64,000 nt of DNA from Heterocephalus glaber. Its lineage: Eukaryota > Chordata > Mammalia > Rodentia > Bathyergidae. A program made the translations under genes and the position numbers. The stretch's first letter is position 1. Every line of letters begins with the position of its first letter. Positions 55,832 through 64,000 of this stretch are shown here, piece after piece. The stretch spans positions 11,452,632-11,516,631 of the forward strand of contig NW_004624781.1 in the NCBI RefSeq assembly GCF_000247695.1, read 5' to 3'. The notes under the pieces were generated by a model. It was given only the letters and a program-made list of their open reading frames with translations. It made no database searches and was not told the DNA's origin.

Positions 55832-56739
55832 TCAGCGTTCAAGTGATGCAGGAATTCTTTGCCCCTGTGCCTCATCTGGGGTGTGGTGGTCGTGGAGGCA
55901 GGACCTGAGCCGTGCTGGCTGTCTGGGGCTGATCCACTCTGGGATGGAGGCACCACGCGTCATCTTGCTCTCTCACTCTCCTTCGTCACTTTTGCCTTCA
56001 TTAGCTGGAAGTGAAAGCCTGAAAGTTTACTTGCTTCGTCCATATATGTTTTATATAGCCATATTTAAAGCACCCTTCTGTGAGTGACATGAAGTGTGTA
56101 TCATTGGTGAGGGGACATCTGAAAAATCAGGAGGAAGCTGAGCCGGGTGAGAGGCTCCCAGTGGCTGAGAGCAAAGCCATCGATTTTACCAGAATTGACA
56201 TCCAGGCAATGACTTGTTTTCTTGGCTCTGTTACCTTGGAAACTGAGGCACAGATTCCATGTGTGTAAACAGAAAGGAATAGAATCAGTCATCTTCTTCG
56301 TATAGCAGTGGTAAGGATTATTCGGAATGTTTAGATAATGTATCAGCAAGTTTTGAAATACAAGATGTTTGTAGGGGGAAGTACAGTCACACATGGCTTC
56401 AGGACAAGGACACAATCTGAAAATTGCATCCTTACGTGGTTTCACACTTTCTTCTCTAGGACACAAGAAATTCCAGGCCACTCTCACCAGCAGAGGAAGT
56501 AATAGTCCTAAAATGTATCACGGTTGGCAAAATTGTGATTAAAAATAAAGACTTAAGTGGACTAAATATTTCTTTTCATAAATCAATATACATAATACCT
56601 GTATCTACTTCCCAAAGCAATCTGCTCTGGTAACACTCACAGCTGCTGAGGAAATACCACTGAAGCATGTTCATAGGCAGAATCCCTTGCACATTTTATG
56701 TGAAGGAGACAGTCTTATCCAGGCAGACTCTTCCAGCTT
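55832..56739. other. Mostly unique sequence
   Basis: 56205-56345 has a weak MIR look (GGCTCTGTTACCTTGGAAACTGAGGCACAG). Nothing else is recognised. Confidence 0.4.
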
Positions 56740-56945
56740 TTTTACTATAAAAATTTTAAATATATACAAAGAGAAGCAAAAGCAAAATGAACTGCCTGCT
56801 ATCAACCTCCAGATGCAACATTTAGCAAGAATTTGCCATGCCTGTTTAGTTTATCCCTTTTTCCTTGGCTGAAGCATTTCAAAGCAAATCCTAACATTGT
56901 ATCATTTCATCCCTACCTGTTGTAGTATGCATACTGTTTGATATG
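56740..56945. mobile_element. L1ME-like 3' UTR fragment
   Basis: AAATTTTAAATATATACAAAGAGAAGC ... AATGAACTGCC ... CAACCTCCAGATGCAACATTTAGCAAG ... TTTCAAAGCAAATCC-TAACATTGTATCATTTCATCCC follows the known L1ME order (tttcaaacatatacaaaagtag...aatgaaccccc...tgaagcaaatcccagacatcatatcatttcatcc). Confidence 0.65.
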
Positions 56946-57952
56946 AATGCATGTTGTCCCTTGTTTCCTTTTCAAGACCCCTCAGAAAGGCTTCGTGATT
57001 GTTTGGTTTTCTAGACCTGCTATGTTGCAGAAATTTGTTTTCCCTTTCTGTCCTACCCTTGAGACCTGCCAGTGTAGCCTGGAAGACAATCAGCCAAGAA
57101 ATGATGCTGTAGCATTACATTTAAGAATGATCCAAAACTCACATATAAAATAATAATAATCAACCAAGAATGCGAACATGGGAGTGTATATATATAATGG
57201 CTATTTTTAAAATAAAGTATAAAAATTAGTTTGGCAAACAAGGTTTTGCCAAACTGCTGTTTCCTATTGGTCCCAATGTAATTGAATGGCAGTAACATCC
57301 TGACTTTTATTGAAAATCATTTTAAATAGGAAGGAAATTGTTAAACCCAAGTTAACCTCTGAGTTGTTACATCTAATAATCCTGAGTACTGAAATCATTG
57401 TTTTCAAAATAGCTTCCTCAGCCTCAGAAATGGGAGAGTTGAAGCTCTTCTGAATTGCCCTGTACGCCAAGCCACCCAATCCTGCATCTTGCAATAGCCC
57501 ACAGTTAAGTGGAAATTTTTCTGCAGGTTCTTTATTATCCCAGAGCCAATATGAGATTAGCTTTGTAAGTTGGGTTTTCACCTTTACAGCTTCCGTGTTG
57601 GGGATCCGTTAACAAGATCATAAAGAGATTTCTAACAGATGAAGCATGCATGCCCTGCGTTCAGCTCTGGTAACGACCAAATCGATGTTATCAGAAGTGT
57701 TGAGCAGGGCCATTTTAACTTTTCTATTGATTGTCTAGCCTCTGCTCTGGGTCCTGGGGTTAGAGTGCATGTTTTCTCCCTCTCCCTCTTTGTGTGAAAC
57801 CTTCTGATTTCCTTTTTCCTATGCACATCTCTCCTTACACGTCCTCAGGCCACTGTGTTCAGCACTTTTCCCACCACCTATGCTCCTCAATTTTCCAGAG
57901 ACTCTGGGGTCACAATCAAACGACCAAATGTATGGTTTGGGGGAATCATCTC
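56946..57952. other. No recognised feature
   Basis: Unique sequence; nothing recognised. Confidence 0.4.
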
Positions 57953-57974
57953 CATTCATTCATTCATTCATTCA
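57953..57974. repeat. (CATT)n microsatellite
   Basis: Five to six CATT units at the start of an older repeat; probably derived from its TTCATTCA motif. Confidence 0.9.
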
Positions 57975-58300
57975 ATAACTTATTTTGAGCTTCCAGCTTT
58001 TTTTTTTTTTTTTTTTAGCTACTTGTGCCAGGCACTATTCTAAGAATCACAAGTACAGCAGTAAATCCAAGGACACTAAGTCCCTACTCAAGAGTTAACA
58101 TTACTGAAAAGACATGGCACAATCCCATAGTAGCACATCTGAAGGAGAGTGGTCCTGTGATGGAAAGCAAAGCAACATGGAGAGCAGAGCAGAAAGCACA
58201 ATTCTATATGAGAGAACTGGGAGATATCCTGGGAGGTAACTGTTAAGCACAGATATGAATGACTGTGATGGAGGCCAAGGGAGAGCTGCAGGAGAATCCA
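57975..58300 (+). mobile_element. Ancient mammalian repeat fragment (MIR/L2-like)
   Basis: After (CATT)n and a run of 19 T (57998-58016): GTGCCAGGCACTATTCTAAGAATCAC-AAGTACAGCAGTAAATCC ... AAGTCCCTACTCAAGAG, the common old repeat 'gtgccaggcactgttctaggcactggggatacagcagtgaac...'. The T-run appears to be a later expansion or insertion inside it. Confidence 0.55.
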
Positions 58301-58810
58301 ACCAGGGAGAATTAGAAGCGGAGGGAGTGGAAGCCACAGTAAATGGCAAGTGTTACAGAAGACTCAGAAGGCTGCTGTGGAAGAGGAAGATGGAGAGTGT
58401 GACCCAGCCAGCCAGGTGGTGTCGGAACTCAGGACCTGGGAAGGAGTTGCAGCAGGGGATCCACAGGACCTGCACTATGGGTGACAGAGGCTCTCTGGCT
58501 CCCAGAGGCTTCTGAACGATGCTGATGGAGTTGTCCCTGGCTCTGTCTGCTGCATGCAGTTCTGGAAGGCTGAACACATCCACGCCTCAGAGCCTACACA
58601 GCCTTGACCTGCTGTCTGCTCTGCCCCTGTTATCTGGCTGACTTGGAGCCAGTCAGTGAATCCCCTGAGTCCTCGTTTTTCATTCTTTTTCAGGGAGAGG
58701 AACACTCCCTCGAGTCGCTTCCACGTCCAGCATTGGTGATTCTAAGCTGTAAAGTAGAATTGTTTCTAAAAACTCCTATAGCTGAGAGACTCAAGACCAT
58801 GGTGACTTAC

Positions 58811-58900
58811 GTGAGGTAGAAGTTCCACTCTGTCTTCTGTGATGATCAGGTCCACAGATACTTCTAGGGAAGCCCCCGTCATGGGCCAGTTCAGCACAAC
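58811..58900 (-). CDS. Candidate internal coding exon, gene unknown
   Basis: Seen on the minus strand. A branch-point-like TACTAAT lies at about 58922-58928, then a short pyrimidine tract ending CATCCTTTCAG. Next come exactly 90 nt, then the strong donor CAC-GTAAGT (58805-58810 on plus numbering). The 90 nt are open throughout in the first frame, beginning VVLNWPMTGASLEV and ending IITEDRVELLPH. The second frame has a stop at its third codon; the third is also open but reads less like protein. 90 is a multiple of three, so the exon could be skipped without shifting frame. I do not recognise the protein or a domain. Nearest partner exons were not found, so flanking introns would exceed several kb. 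A chance arrangement is possible but less likely, since all four signals agree. Confidence 0.55.
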
Positions 58901-59659
58901 CTGAAAGGATGCAGCAGGGTAATTAGTATTTCCATCTCCTTATCATCTCTTTGTGTTTGGAGCCTTTGAACTACTCTTTCCTACTTTTTCATAAAATATA
59001 GAATAGATGGTTGTAAACTCTAGTCACCTTGTGGTGCTGTAGAACACTGGAAATCTATTACACGGCGCAGGGTCCTGGGATCTCTCAGGGCAACGGCAGA
59101 AGTGTTCTCTCTTGCCTTGAGTGATCTGTAACCAGTCCCTGAGGTTGCTCAGTTGCCCCAGCCGTCGCTCAGCGTATGGCTGGTACGTGGTGACACTGTA
59201 CTTATCTGCCTTCTAATCACTGGCATAAGCAAACTTACATTTGGTAGCAAATGGATGTTTGTTTTCCCAGGAGTCGGAAGTCATCTGTCATCACTGTCTC
59301 AGTCTCTCGCTGTATTCTGGAATATTCCATAAAACACACTGAGCTCCACAAGGCTGATTTCCAGACCTTCCCTGACACATTGATAATTACTGTCAATCAG
59401 ATTTACACCACCATGGGCCCGCTTGAAAGCAGCCAGCTTAGCCATCACACTTTACTTCAGCCTACGTGCAGTTCCCTCAAAAGTATACTGCAATTAGTAG
59501 TTGCTATAGGAAACCGAGTCTCCTAATGGTCACAAAGAGATTTTTGCAATAATTACCAATATTAAGTTAACACTGCCATTCATTATTTCATTCTGTCCTC
59601 ACAGTAGCCCCTTGAAGTAGATATTTCAATATTAACTTTTCTTTCCTATTATTAAAATT
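58901..59659. other. No recognised feature; would be intron if 58811-58900 is an exon
   Basis: Unique sequence; no second exon with both splice sites was found. Confidence 0.4.
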
Positions 59660-60090
59660 ACCTTTATACAGTTTTGTTGTAGAAAATATAGTAAAAAAAA
59701 AAAAAAGAAAAATTATCCATAATTCCTCCAACCAGAGATAGCTACTCTCATTAATTTGTTGCATACACTTTTCTTTCCTGTCCGTATTTGTTAATTTTTT
59801 TTACAGAATTGTATTACACCATACTTTGGGGCTTTGGAATTTTTTTGTTTGTCTTAGAACAATTAGAGAGTCTCAGAGATTCACTTTTCATTTTTTCAGT
59901 GATGGTAAAGTATTCCATTACATAGACATATCACCATTTACGTAAGTCGTCCCCTCTTTCAGAATTTGTGTCGTTACCCAGGATGTTTTGCTGAAATAAA
60001 CAATGTTATGATGAGAAGCTTTATGTATATCAATGATTAGTTCCTAAGGCTACATTTCCAGTCGTGTGTTTTTAGAAGGCAAGAAGAAAT
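59660..60090. mobile_element. Old L1-like fragment
   Basis: GTAAAGTATTCCATTACATAGACATATCACCATTTACGTAAG-TCGTCCCCTCTTTC ... GCTGAAATAAACAATGTTATGATG ... TAGTTCCTAAGGCTACATTTCC resembles the old L1 segment 'gaatattccattgtatgtatataccacaatttacttaaccattcccc...gctattacaaataatgctg...ttccttagggtaaattccta'. Diverged. Confidence 0.5.
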
Positions 60091-60094
60091 TGTT

Positions 60095-60215
60095 TTCCTT
60101 TCCTTGTACAGATGGGGAAACTGAGGCTTGGAGAGATTGTTCTGTCCCCAAAACACACATCTGGTAAGTGGCAGAGTTAGGAACAGTATTCAGGGTTCAC
60201 TGGTTGTAAATCCCT
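60095..60215 (-). mobile_element. MIR SINE fragment
   Basis: GTACAGATGGGGAAACTGAGGCTTGGAGAGATTG ... CACACATCTGGTAAGTGGCAGAGTTAGGAACAG ... CAGGG is the reverse MIR core with little divergence. The GTAAGT here is part of the repeat. Confidence 0.85.
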
Positions 60216-61859
60216 GAAGGGAAAACAATGGATGCATCAAATCTAACACTGACCAAGTACTTGGTAAAATCTGGTATTGCAAGATACCTGCCTGGATGAC
60301 TTCATCCTTTTCTTGGATTATTACCCAGCAATGACCAGTCCAGACACATTGCCTAAAATTCTGTGATTAGAGTAGAGGTTATAAACAGTAGTGACTTAGA
60401 TCTAATAAATGATGTTCTCTTCAGTTTTTCCATCTTTCTTCTTCAAAATGGTGGTAATGTAGATTTTTTTTTAAAAGAATTCTTTACGTACCCTTGGCAC
60501 CTAATATATTCTGGAATAATTGAAGTCACCTCTCTACTTTTAAATCTTTTTTCATCCCATTGGATTTCACCCTTCACCTGTTTTGACAGCAGAGCTCATT
60601 TCCTCCAAATTTAGAATGGATTCCCATTATTTCCACTTTGGAAGGTTCCTTCTGTTTTCTAGGTGACTGAGGACATGCGTGAACTCATGAGATGCTTTCC
60701 TCCTTCATCCTAACTTGGTCTGTCTGTGCTTCTTCCATCAGTAGCAGACTGGACAGGGTGGCTGCAGATTAGTAAACATTTCTTCTGCCTTTTCCTCCCT
60801 TGACTCAGTATATTGAGGCATGAGGTATGAGCTGTATAAGAGGAATGACTAGGTAGCCTATATAGTAGCGTAATACATGCAAAAATGTCCATAGTGTCTG
60901 ACTTGCTTTGGGGCCAATGATGCAATAATCTTTGAGTAGTCCTTATCCAACCAGTTCTGGTAGCTTTAACTTTGGGAATTGCAATGACAGCCATGTGTTT
61001 ATAGCATTCAGGTGAGTCACCTATAGATCATTCAAGTCAGTACCTGTCCCTATTAGTGGCAAACATAAACAGATTCAACAGATTCCAGAGGTACATAAAG
61101 TAAAGCATTTCCTGTAAAAGCACGGTAAAAGCTGCTGATTTTTACTTAGCTGATTTATTCACTTAGAAGGTATACCTACTCAGTTCCAAAGAGTGCACTG
61201 GATGTGTTGATAATCATCAGTTCACACCTCTGCCCAAAGCCCCAAGATCAAATTTCAGCCAATCAGGTAATATCTAATGGGTAGCTCCATTGTCAATACC
61301 TAGACTCCATAAAAGGTTATCAGTTTGAAAGAATAAAGATTCCTACTATTCTTACTGTGCATTTGTATTAATCATGCATTTGGCATCAGCAGGAGAAATT
61401 ACCCTCCTTAGGTGTGGACTCTTTGTAATGTATTGAATAATAATCTCTGAGAGAGAAGATGGATGCTTTCCAAATAAGTTTTGTCTCAAGATTTCTTTCT
61501 CAGATGGACTGATGGGCTCTTTGTGCTCCCTGTTCTGGGGGATCTGGAATGAGGCTTTGTCCTTGGAACTGTTTTGTTAAAGATAAAGGCAGGACTTGAA
61601 AGAAGGCATACCTCTGGTCTGCTTGTCCAAAATTAAAAGTATTTCTGGTCACTAATGTCAGGAAATATGACCTAGACATAGAGGACACTCACAAAATTTT
61701 TAATTCAAGAAACAGGATGATTTTTTTTCTTCTCATCCATCCCCCTAACCATTTTTTAAACTGAAAAGGAATCTTTTTCATGGTGTATAAAGCAACTGAG
61801 TTGGCAAAAGAGTTGAAATAGCATTATGGAAACGGCTCACCTAGGCTCAACTGTAACAT
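60216..61859. other. No recognised feature
   Basis: Unique AT-rich sequence; nothing recognised. Confidence 0.4.
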
Positions 61860-62125
61860 AAAAGAAGCCTCACATTAAAGTATTATTAATGTTCATAATT
61901 AGTATTTCCAAATGATTTCTAAAGGCTTTTATGCAATTATAAAATGTTTGATTGTCGTCACATTGCTAACGCTTCGATGCCTCCTGCATGTTGTCCTTGG
62001 TCCTTGAACCCCGGCATATCATTTATTTCTCTTTTGAGTGAACTCTAAGCATTAGTGTCCATTAAGAATTTTTGAAACAAAGTGCTGAGATTACTTGGAG
62101 CACTGTCAGTAACATGTACTGATCA
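61860..62125. promoter_or_regulatory. Candidate conserved AT-rich element
   Basis: Several homeodomain/POU-type motifs sit in 260 bp of non-repetitive DNA: ATTATTAATGTTCATAATTAG, TTTTATGCAATTATAAAATG, TGATCATCATTAATAG, plus GTCGTCACATTGC and GCTTCGATGCC with preserved CpG. This is a motif-based suggestion only. Confidence 0.25.
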
Positions 62126-62820
62126 TCATTAATAGTTCTTTTGTCCTACACAAGGGTGATGTTTTCTAACAGCATCTTGTTTGGCCAGGCTGCTGGGGCT
62201 GCCCTCCGGAGCTGCCTCCTGCCCAGATTTTCTCCTGGATTCTGTGTGAATGGGGCGAGCTTGTAGGACAGCTCAGGAAGGAGGAGCAGAGTATGTAAGG
62301 CCAGCATAAAGTGGAAGCGTTTTCTTTGTGAAACAGTTGTTGGCCATTCAAAAAAAAGAAAAAAGAAAGAAAAAAACTACAATACAGGGCCTTATTTTTA
62401 GCTGGTATTTATTAGCAGCTGCCTATAAATTGTTGGTTTGACTGTTAGCTCTGAGAAAGGACCAGGAAGAAACTGTGCACTCTGCCCCGGGACTGTTTGT
62501 TGATAACATGGCAGGGAGGAGGTTAAGCATTCCAGGTTCATTTTCAAAATCCTTACCCAAGCTCCCGAGCACCAACTTTCCAGGTTATGCCCCTGTTTAA
62601 CAGTTGTTCCTTATGAGCGTGCTTCTCTCTGGCAAAGGGCTCACTTTCTGTTATCTGATTCAAAGTATCCTCAAGGGTATGCAGTTAGAAACAGTTTTAG
62701 CGGAAAAGAAGCTTTATGCCCTTTGCCCCATGTAGATCATCTTAAGTCTTACCATAAACCTAATTACACCTCCTTTCCTGGTCTACCTCCCTCCCTCCTT
62801 CCTTCTTTCCTTACTTTTTT
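62126..62820. other. Mostly unique sequence
   Basis: 62385-62480 (TTATTTTTAGCTGGTATTTATTAGCAG...) contains a MEF2-like CTATAAAT context and could be conserved. A (CTCC/TTCC) pyrimidine tract at 62783-62813 precedes the SINE cluster. Confidence 0.4.
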
Positions 62821-62893
62821 GGTACCAGGGATCGAACTCGGGTCCTTGTGCTTGCCAGGCAAGCAGCGGAACCACTGAGCTAAATCCCCGGGC
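62821..62893 (-). mobile_element. ID-type SINE, reverse strand
   Basis: GGTACCAGGGATCGAACTCGG ... AGCGGAACCACTGAGCTAAATCCCCGGGCC. The flanks TTTCCTTACTTTTTT (before) and TTTCCTTTCTTTTT (from about 62895) may be target duplication plus tail. The middle (TTGCCAGGCAAGCAG) carries a different anticodon-stem sequence from the other copies. Confidence 0.9.
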
Positions 62894-62904
62894 CTTTCCT
62901 TTCT

Positions 62905-62990
62905 TTTTGGTCAAGGTCCTGGGGCTGGAGGCTGGGGCCTTGAGCATGCTAGGCAAGTGCTACACCACCGAGCTAACTGCACCCCGCCCT
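62905..62990 (-). mobile_element. Older ID/tRNA-type SINE, reverse strand
   Basis: TTTTTGGTCAAGGTCCTGGGGCTGG ... GGGGCCTTGAGCATGCTAGGCAAGTGCTACACCACCGAGCTAAC. This has the CTAGGCAAG(C/T)GCT form of the classical rodent ID family rather than the GGTTCCGCC form. Diverged and without a clean end. Confidence 0.7.
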
Positions 62991-63191
62991 CTCCCCTTTG
63001 TATGACTAGGAACACCAAGGTCAGAGGGATCGAGCCATTTGCCCCAGACGTCAGAGCTTCAGTAACAAGCGTGTTATGGAGTTCGGGCATCTTGAGGGGA
63101 GGGAGAATAAATCTTAGGAAAGCCTTCAGATTTGTAACTCTTCTAGGAATTAAACAGTCAGTGTGCAGGGTGAGTATAGTATCATAAGTTA

Positions 63192-63278
63192 GGGGCCGGG
63201 GATTTAGCTCAGTGGTTCCGCTGCCTGCCTTGCAGCATAAGGACCCGAGTTCTATCCCTGGTACCAAAATAAAAATAT
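63192..63278 (+). mobile_element. ID-type SINE
   Basis: GGGGCCGGGGATTTAGCTCAG, GGTTCCGCTGCCTGCCTTGC, GAGTTCTATCCCTGGTACC and a short A-rich tail. A perfect 11-bp duplication, GTATCATAAGT, flanks it (63179-63189, 63279-63289). The interior lacks several bases (TTGCAGCATAAGG instead of CGCAAGCGCAAGG). Confidence 0.95.
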
Positions 63279-63408
63279 GTATCATAAGTCAGGACAATAA
63301 AAGATGATGGAATTAACTCAGCATCTCTCTGTCTTCCTACCTTCCTGCCACATTTACCTGAAATGGGGTAATTTTGACATATTTTGAGGGGAAAAAGAAC
63401 TTCATTCC

Positions 63409-63499
63409 CCCCGCCACCCCCCACCATACCAGGGATCAAACTTGGAACCCTGTGCTTACAAGGCAGGCGGTGGAACCAGTGAGCTAAATCCCCGGCCCC
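63409..63499 (-). mobile_element. ID-type SINE with G-rich tail
   Basis: ACCAGGGATCAAACTTGG ... GCGGTGGAACCAGTGAGCTAAATCCCCGGCC is a reverse ID. On this strand its tail is CCCCCGCCACCCCCCACCAT, so the sense-strand tail is G-rich rather than poly(A). The flanks CTTCATTCC (63400-63408) and CTTCACTCC (63500-63508) match at 8 of 9, which puts the C-rich block inside the insertion. Confidence 0.85.
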
Positions 63500-63508
63500 C
63501 TTCACTCC

Positions 63509-64000
63509 ATTTTATATGTATTGTTTTCATTTGTTATTTTGCTTTGTGATGAGCATAGAATGAATCCATTCTTATTATGCTATGTCTACTCAACACTTGT
63601 TATGTCATTACAAAACAGGGCAAGAAATGGTACAGGCTGCATTCTGGCAAGGTGGCCAAGGAATATGTTTGTAGCTGGAGACTTGTCCAGGATTCAAGGC
63701 CTCTGGAAATGCTAGCTTTGTAATTGCTATATCTGAGGAAGAAGAAAGATGCCATCTCATACAAAAAAGGGGGAAAAAAGTTAAAATTAACTTGATATCC
63801 AGACACTTGCCTAGAAATGGAGAGACAATAAGAGGTCCATCAAGGAAGTTAATTGATCCAAGATTTGGCACTGATTGGAAATATCAGATTACATTCCTAA
63901 AGTGCTCTGCTCTGGATGGCTATAACTCTGAAACTTTTCCCTGCTGATAAGCATGACAGTGACAAATTTGTGTTATTTTCATGACATTTCCTTTGCTTTC
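63509..64000. other. No recognised feature
   Basis: Unique sequence to the window end; nothing recognised. Confidence 0.45.

Noticed and set aside
1..64000. CRISPR array, bacterial operon, phage or other prokaryotic system
   Set aside because: No regularly spaced direct repeats with unique spacers, no dense coding, and abundant mammalian retroposons. The DNA is vertebrate nuclear.

Overview
This window looks like non-coding nuclear DNA from a rodent. Three things point there. Many tRNA-derived SINEs of the ID type occur on both strands. B4 SINEs (a B1-like 7SL part joined to an ID part) and one lone B1 monomer are present. Older repeats shared by all placental mammals (MIR, L2, L1M, MER5A, Tigger-like, MLT1) fill in around them. 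The ID copies are a distinctive form: after the A box they read GGTTCCGCCGCCTGCCTCGC, and they end in ATCCCCGGTACC plus poly(A). From memory this fits a hystricognath rodent (guinea-pig or mole-rat group) better than mouse or rat. That is an inference I could not check. There is no sign of bacterial or viral coding organisation.

No complete gene is visible. The longest open frames (up to 175 codons) are at the length expected by chance, cross simple repeats, or lack splice context. One segment has the full look of a protein-coding internal exon: 58811-58900 on the minus strand, 90 nt, with a branch-point-like sequence, acceptor, open frame and GTAAGT donor. A second minus-strand candidate (about 20990-21138) is much weaker. 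The simplest reading is one or more large introns or an intergenic stretch. I could not recognise the gene.

Layout. 1-93 is an L1 3' end. 94-11650 is mostly unique sequence with MIR, L2, B4, ID and a Tigger-like MITE. 11660-13340 is a stack of nested insertions: an old L1M, split by an insert with a 16-bp target duplication, which itself holds an LTR; an ID is inserted in the old L1 and another ID lies just downstream. 15871-16280 is a solo MLT1-type LTR. Two MER5A copies follow, the second split by a B4. 25830-26238 is a Tigger-like element. 32301-32800 holds a 76-bp hAT-like MITE and two ID copies with target duplications. 41546-42270 is an L1 with the C-terminal end of ORF2 and the same 3' end as the copy at position 1. 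44768-44975 is another Tigger-like MITE. 45531-45617 is an ID with a poly(C) instead of poly(A) tail. 49187-49230 is a (TG)n(CG)n tract. 51888-51920 is the first ~33 nt of U6 snRNA between direct repeats. 54821-54962 is a set of nested inverted repeats. 58811-58900 is the candidate exon, and 62821-63499 is a cluster of four ID-type SINEs.

The most useful leads are the exon, the U6 fragment, the nested stack at 12 kb, the unexplained inverted repeat at 54.8 kb, two CpG-retaining patches (30.3 and 53.5 kb), and a few AT-rich, motif-bearing stretches that could be conserved regulatory elements. I did not find a convincing undescribed system.
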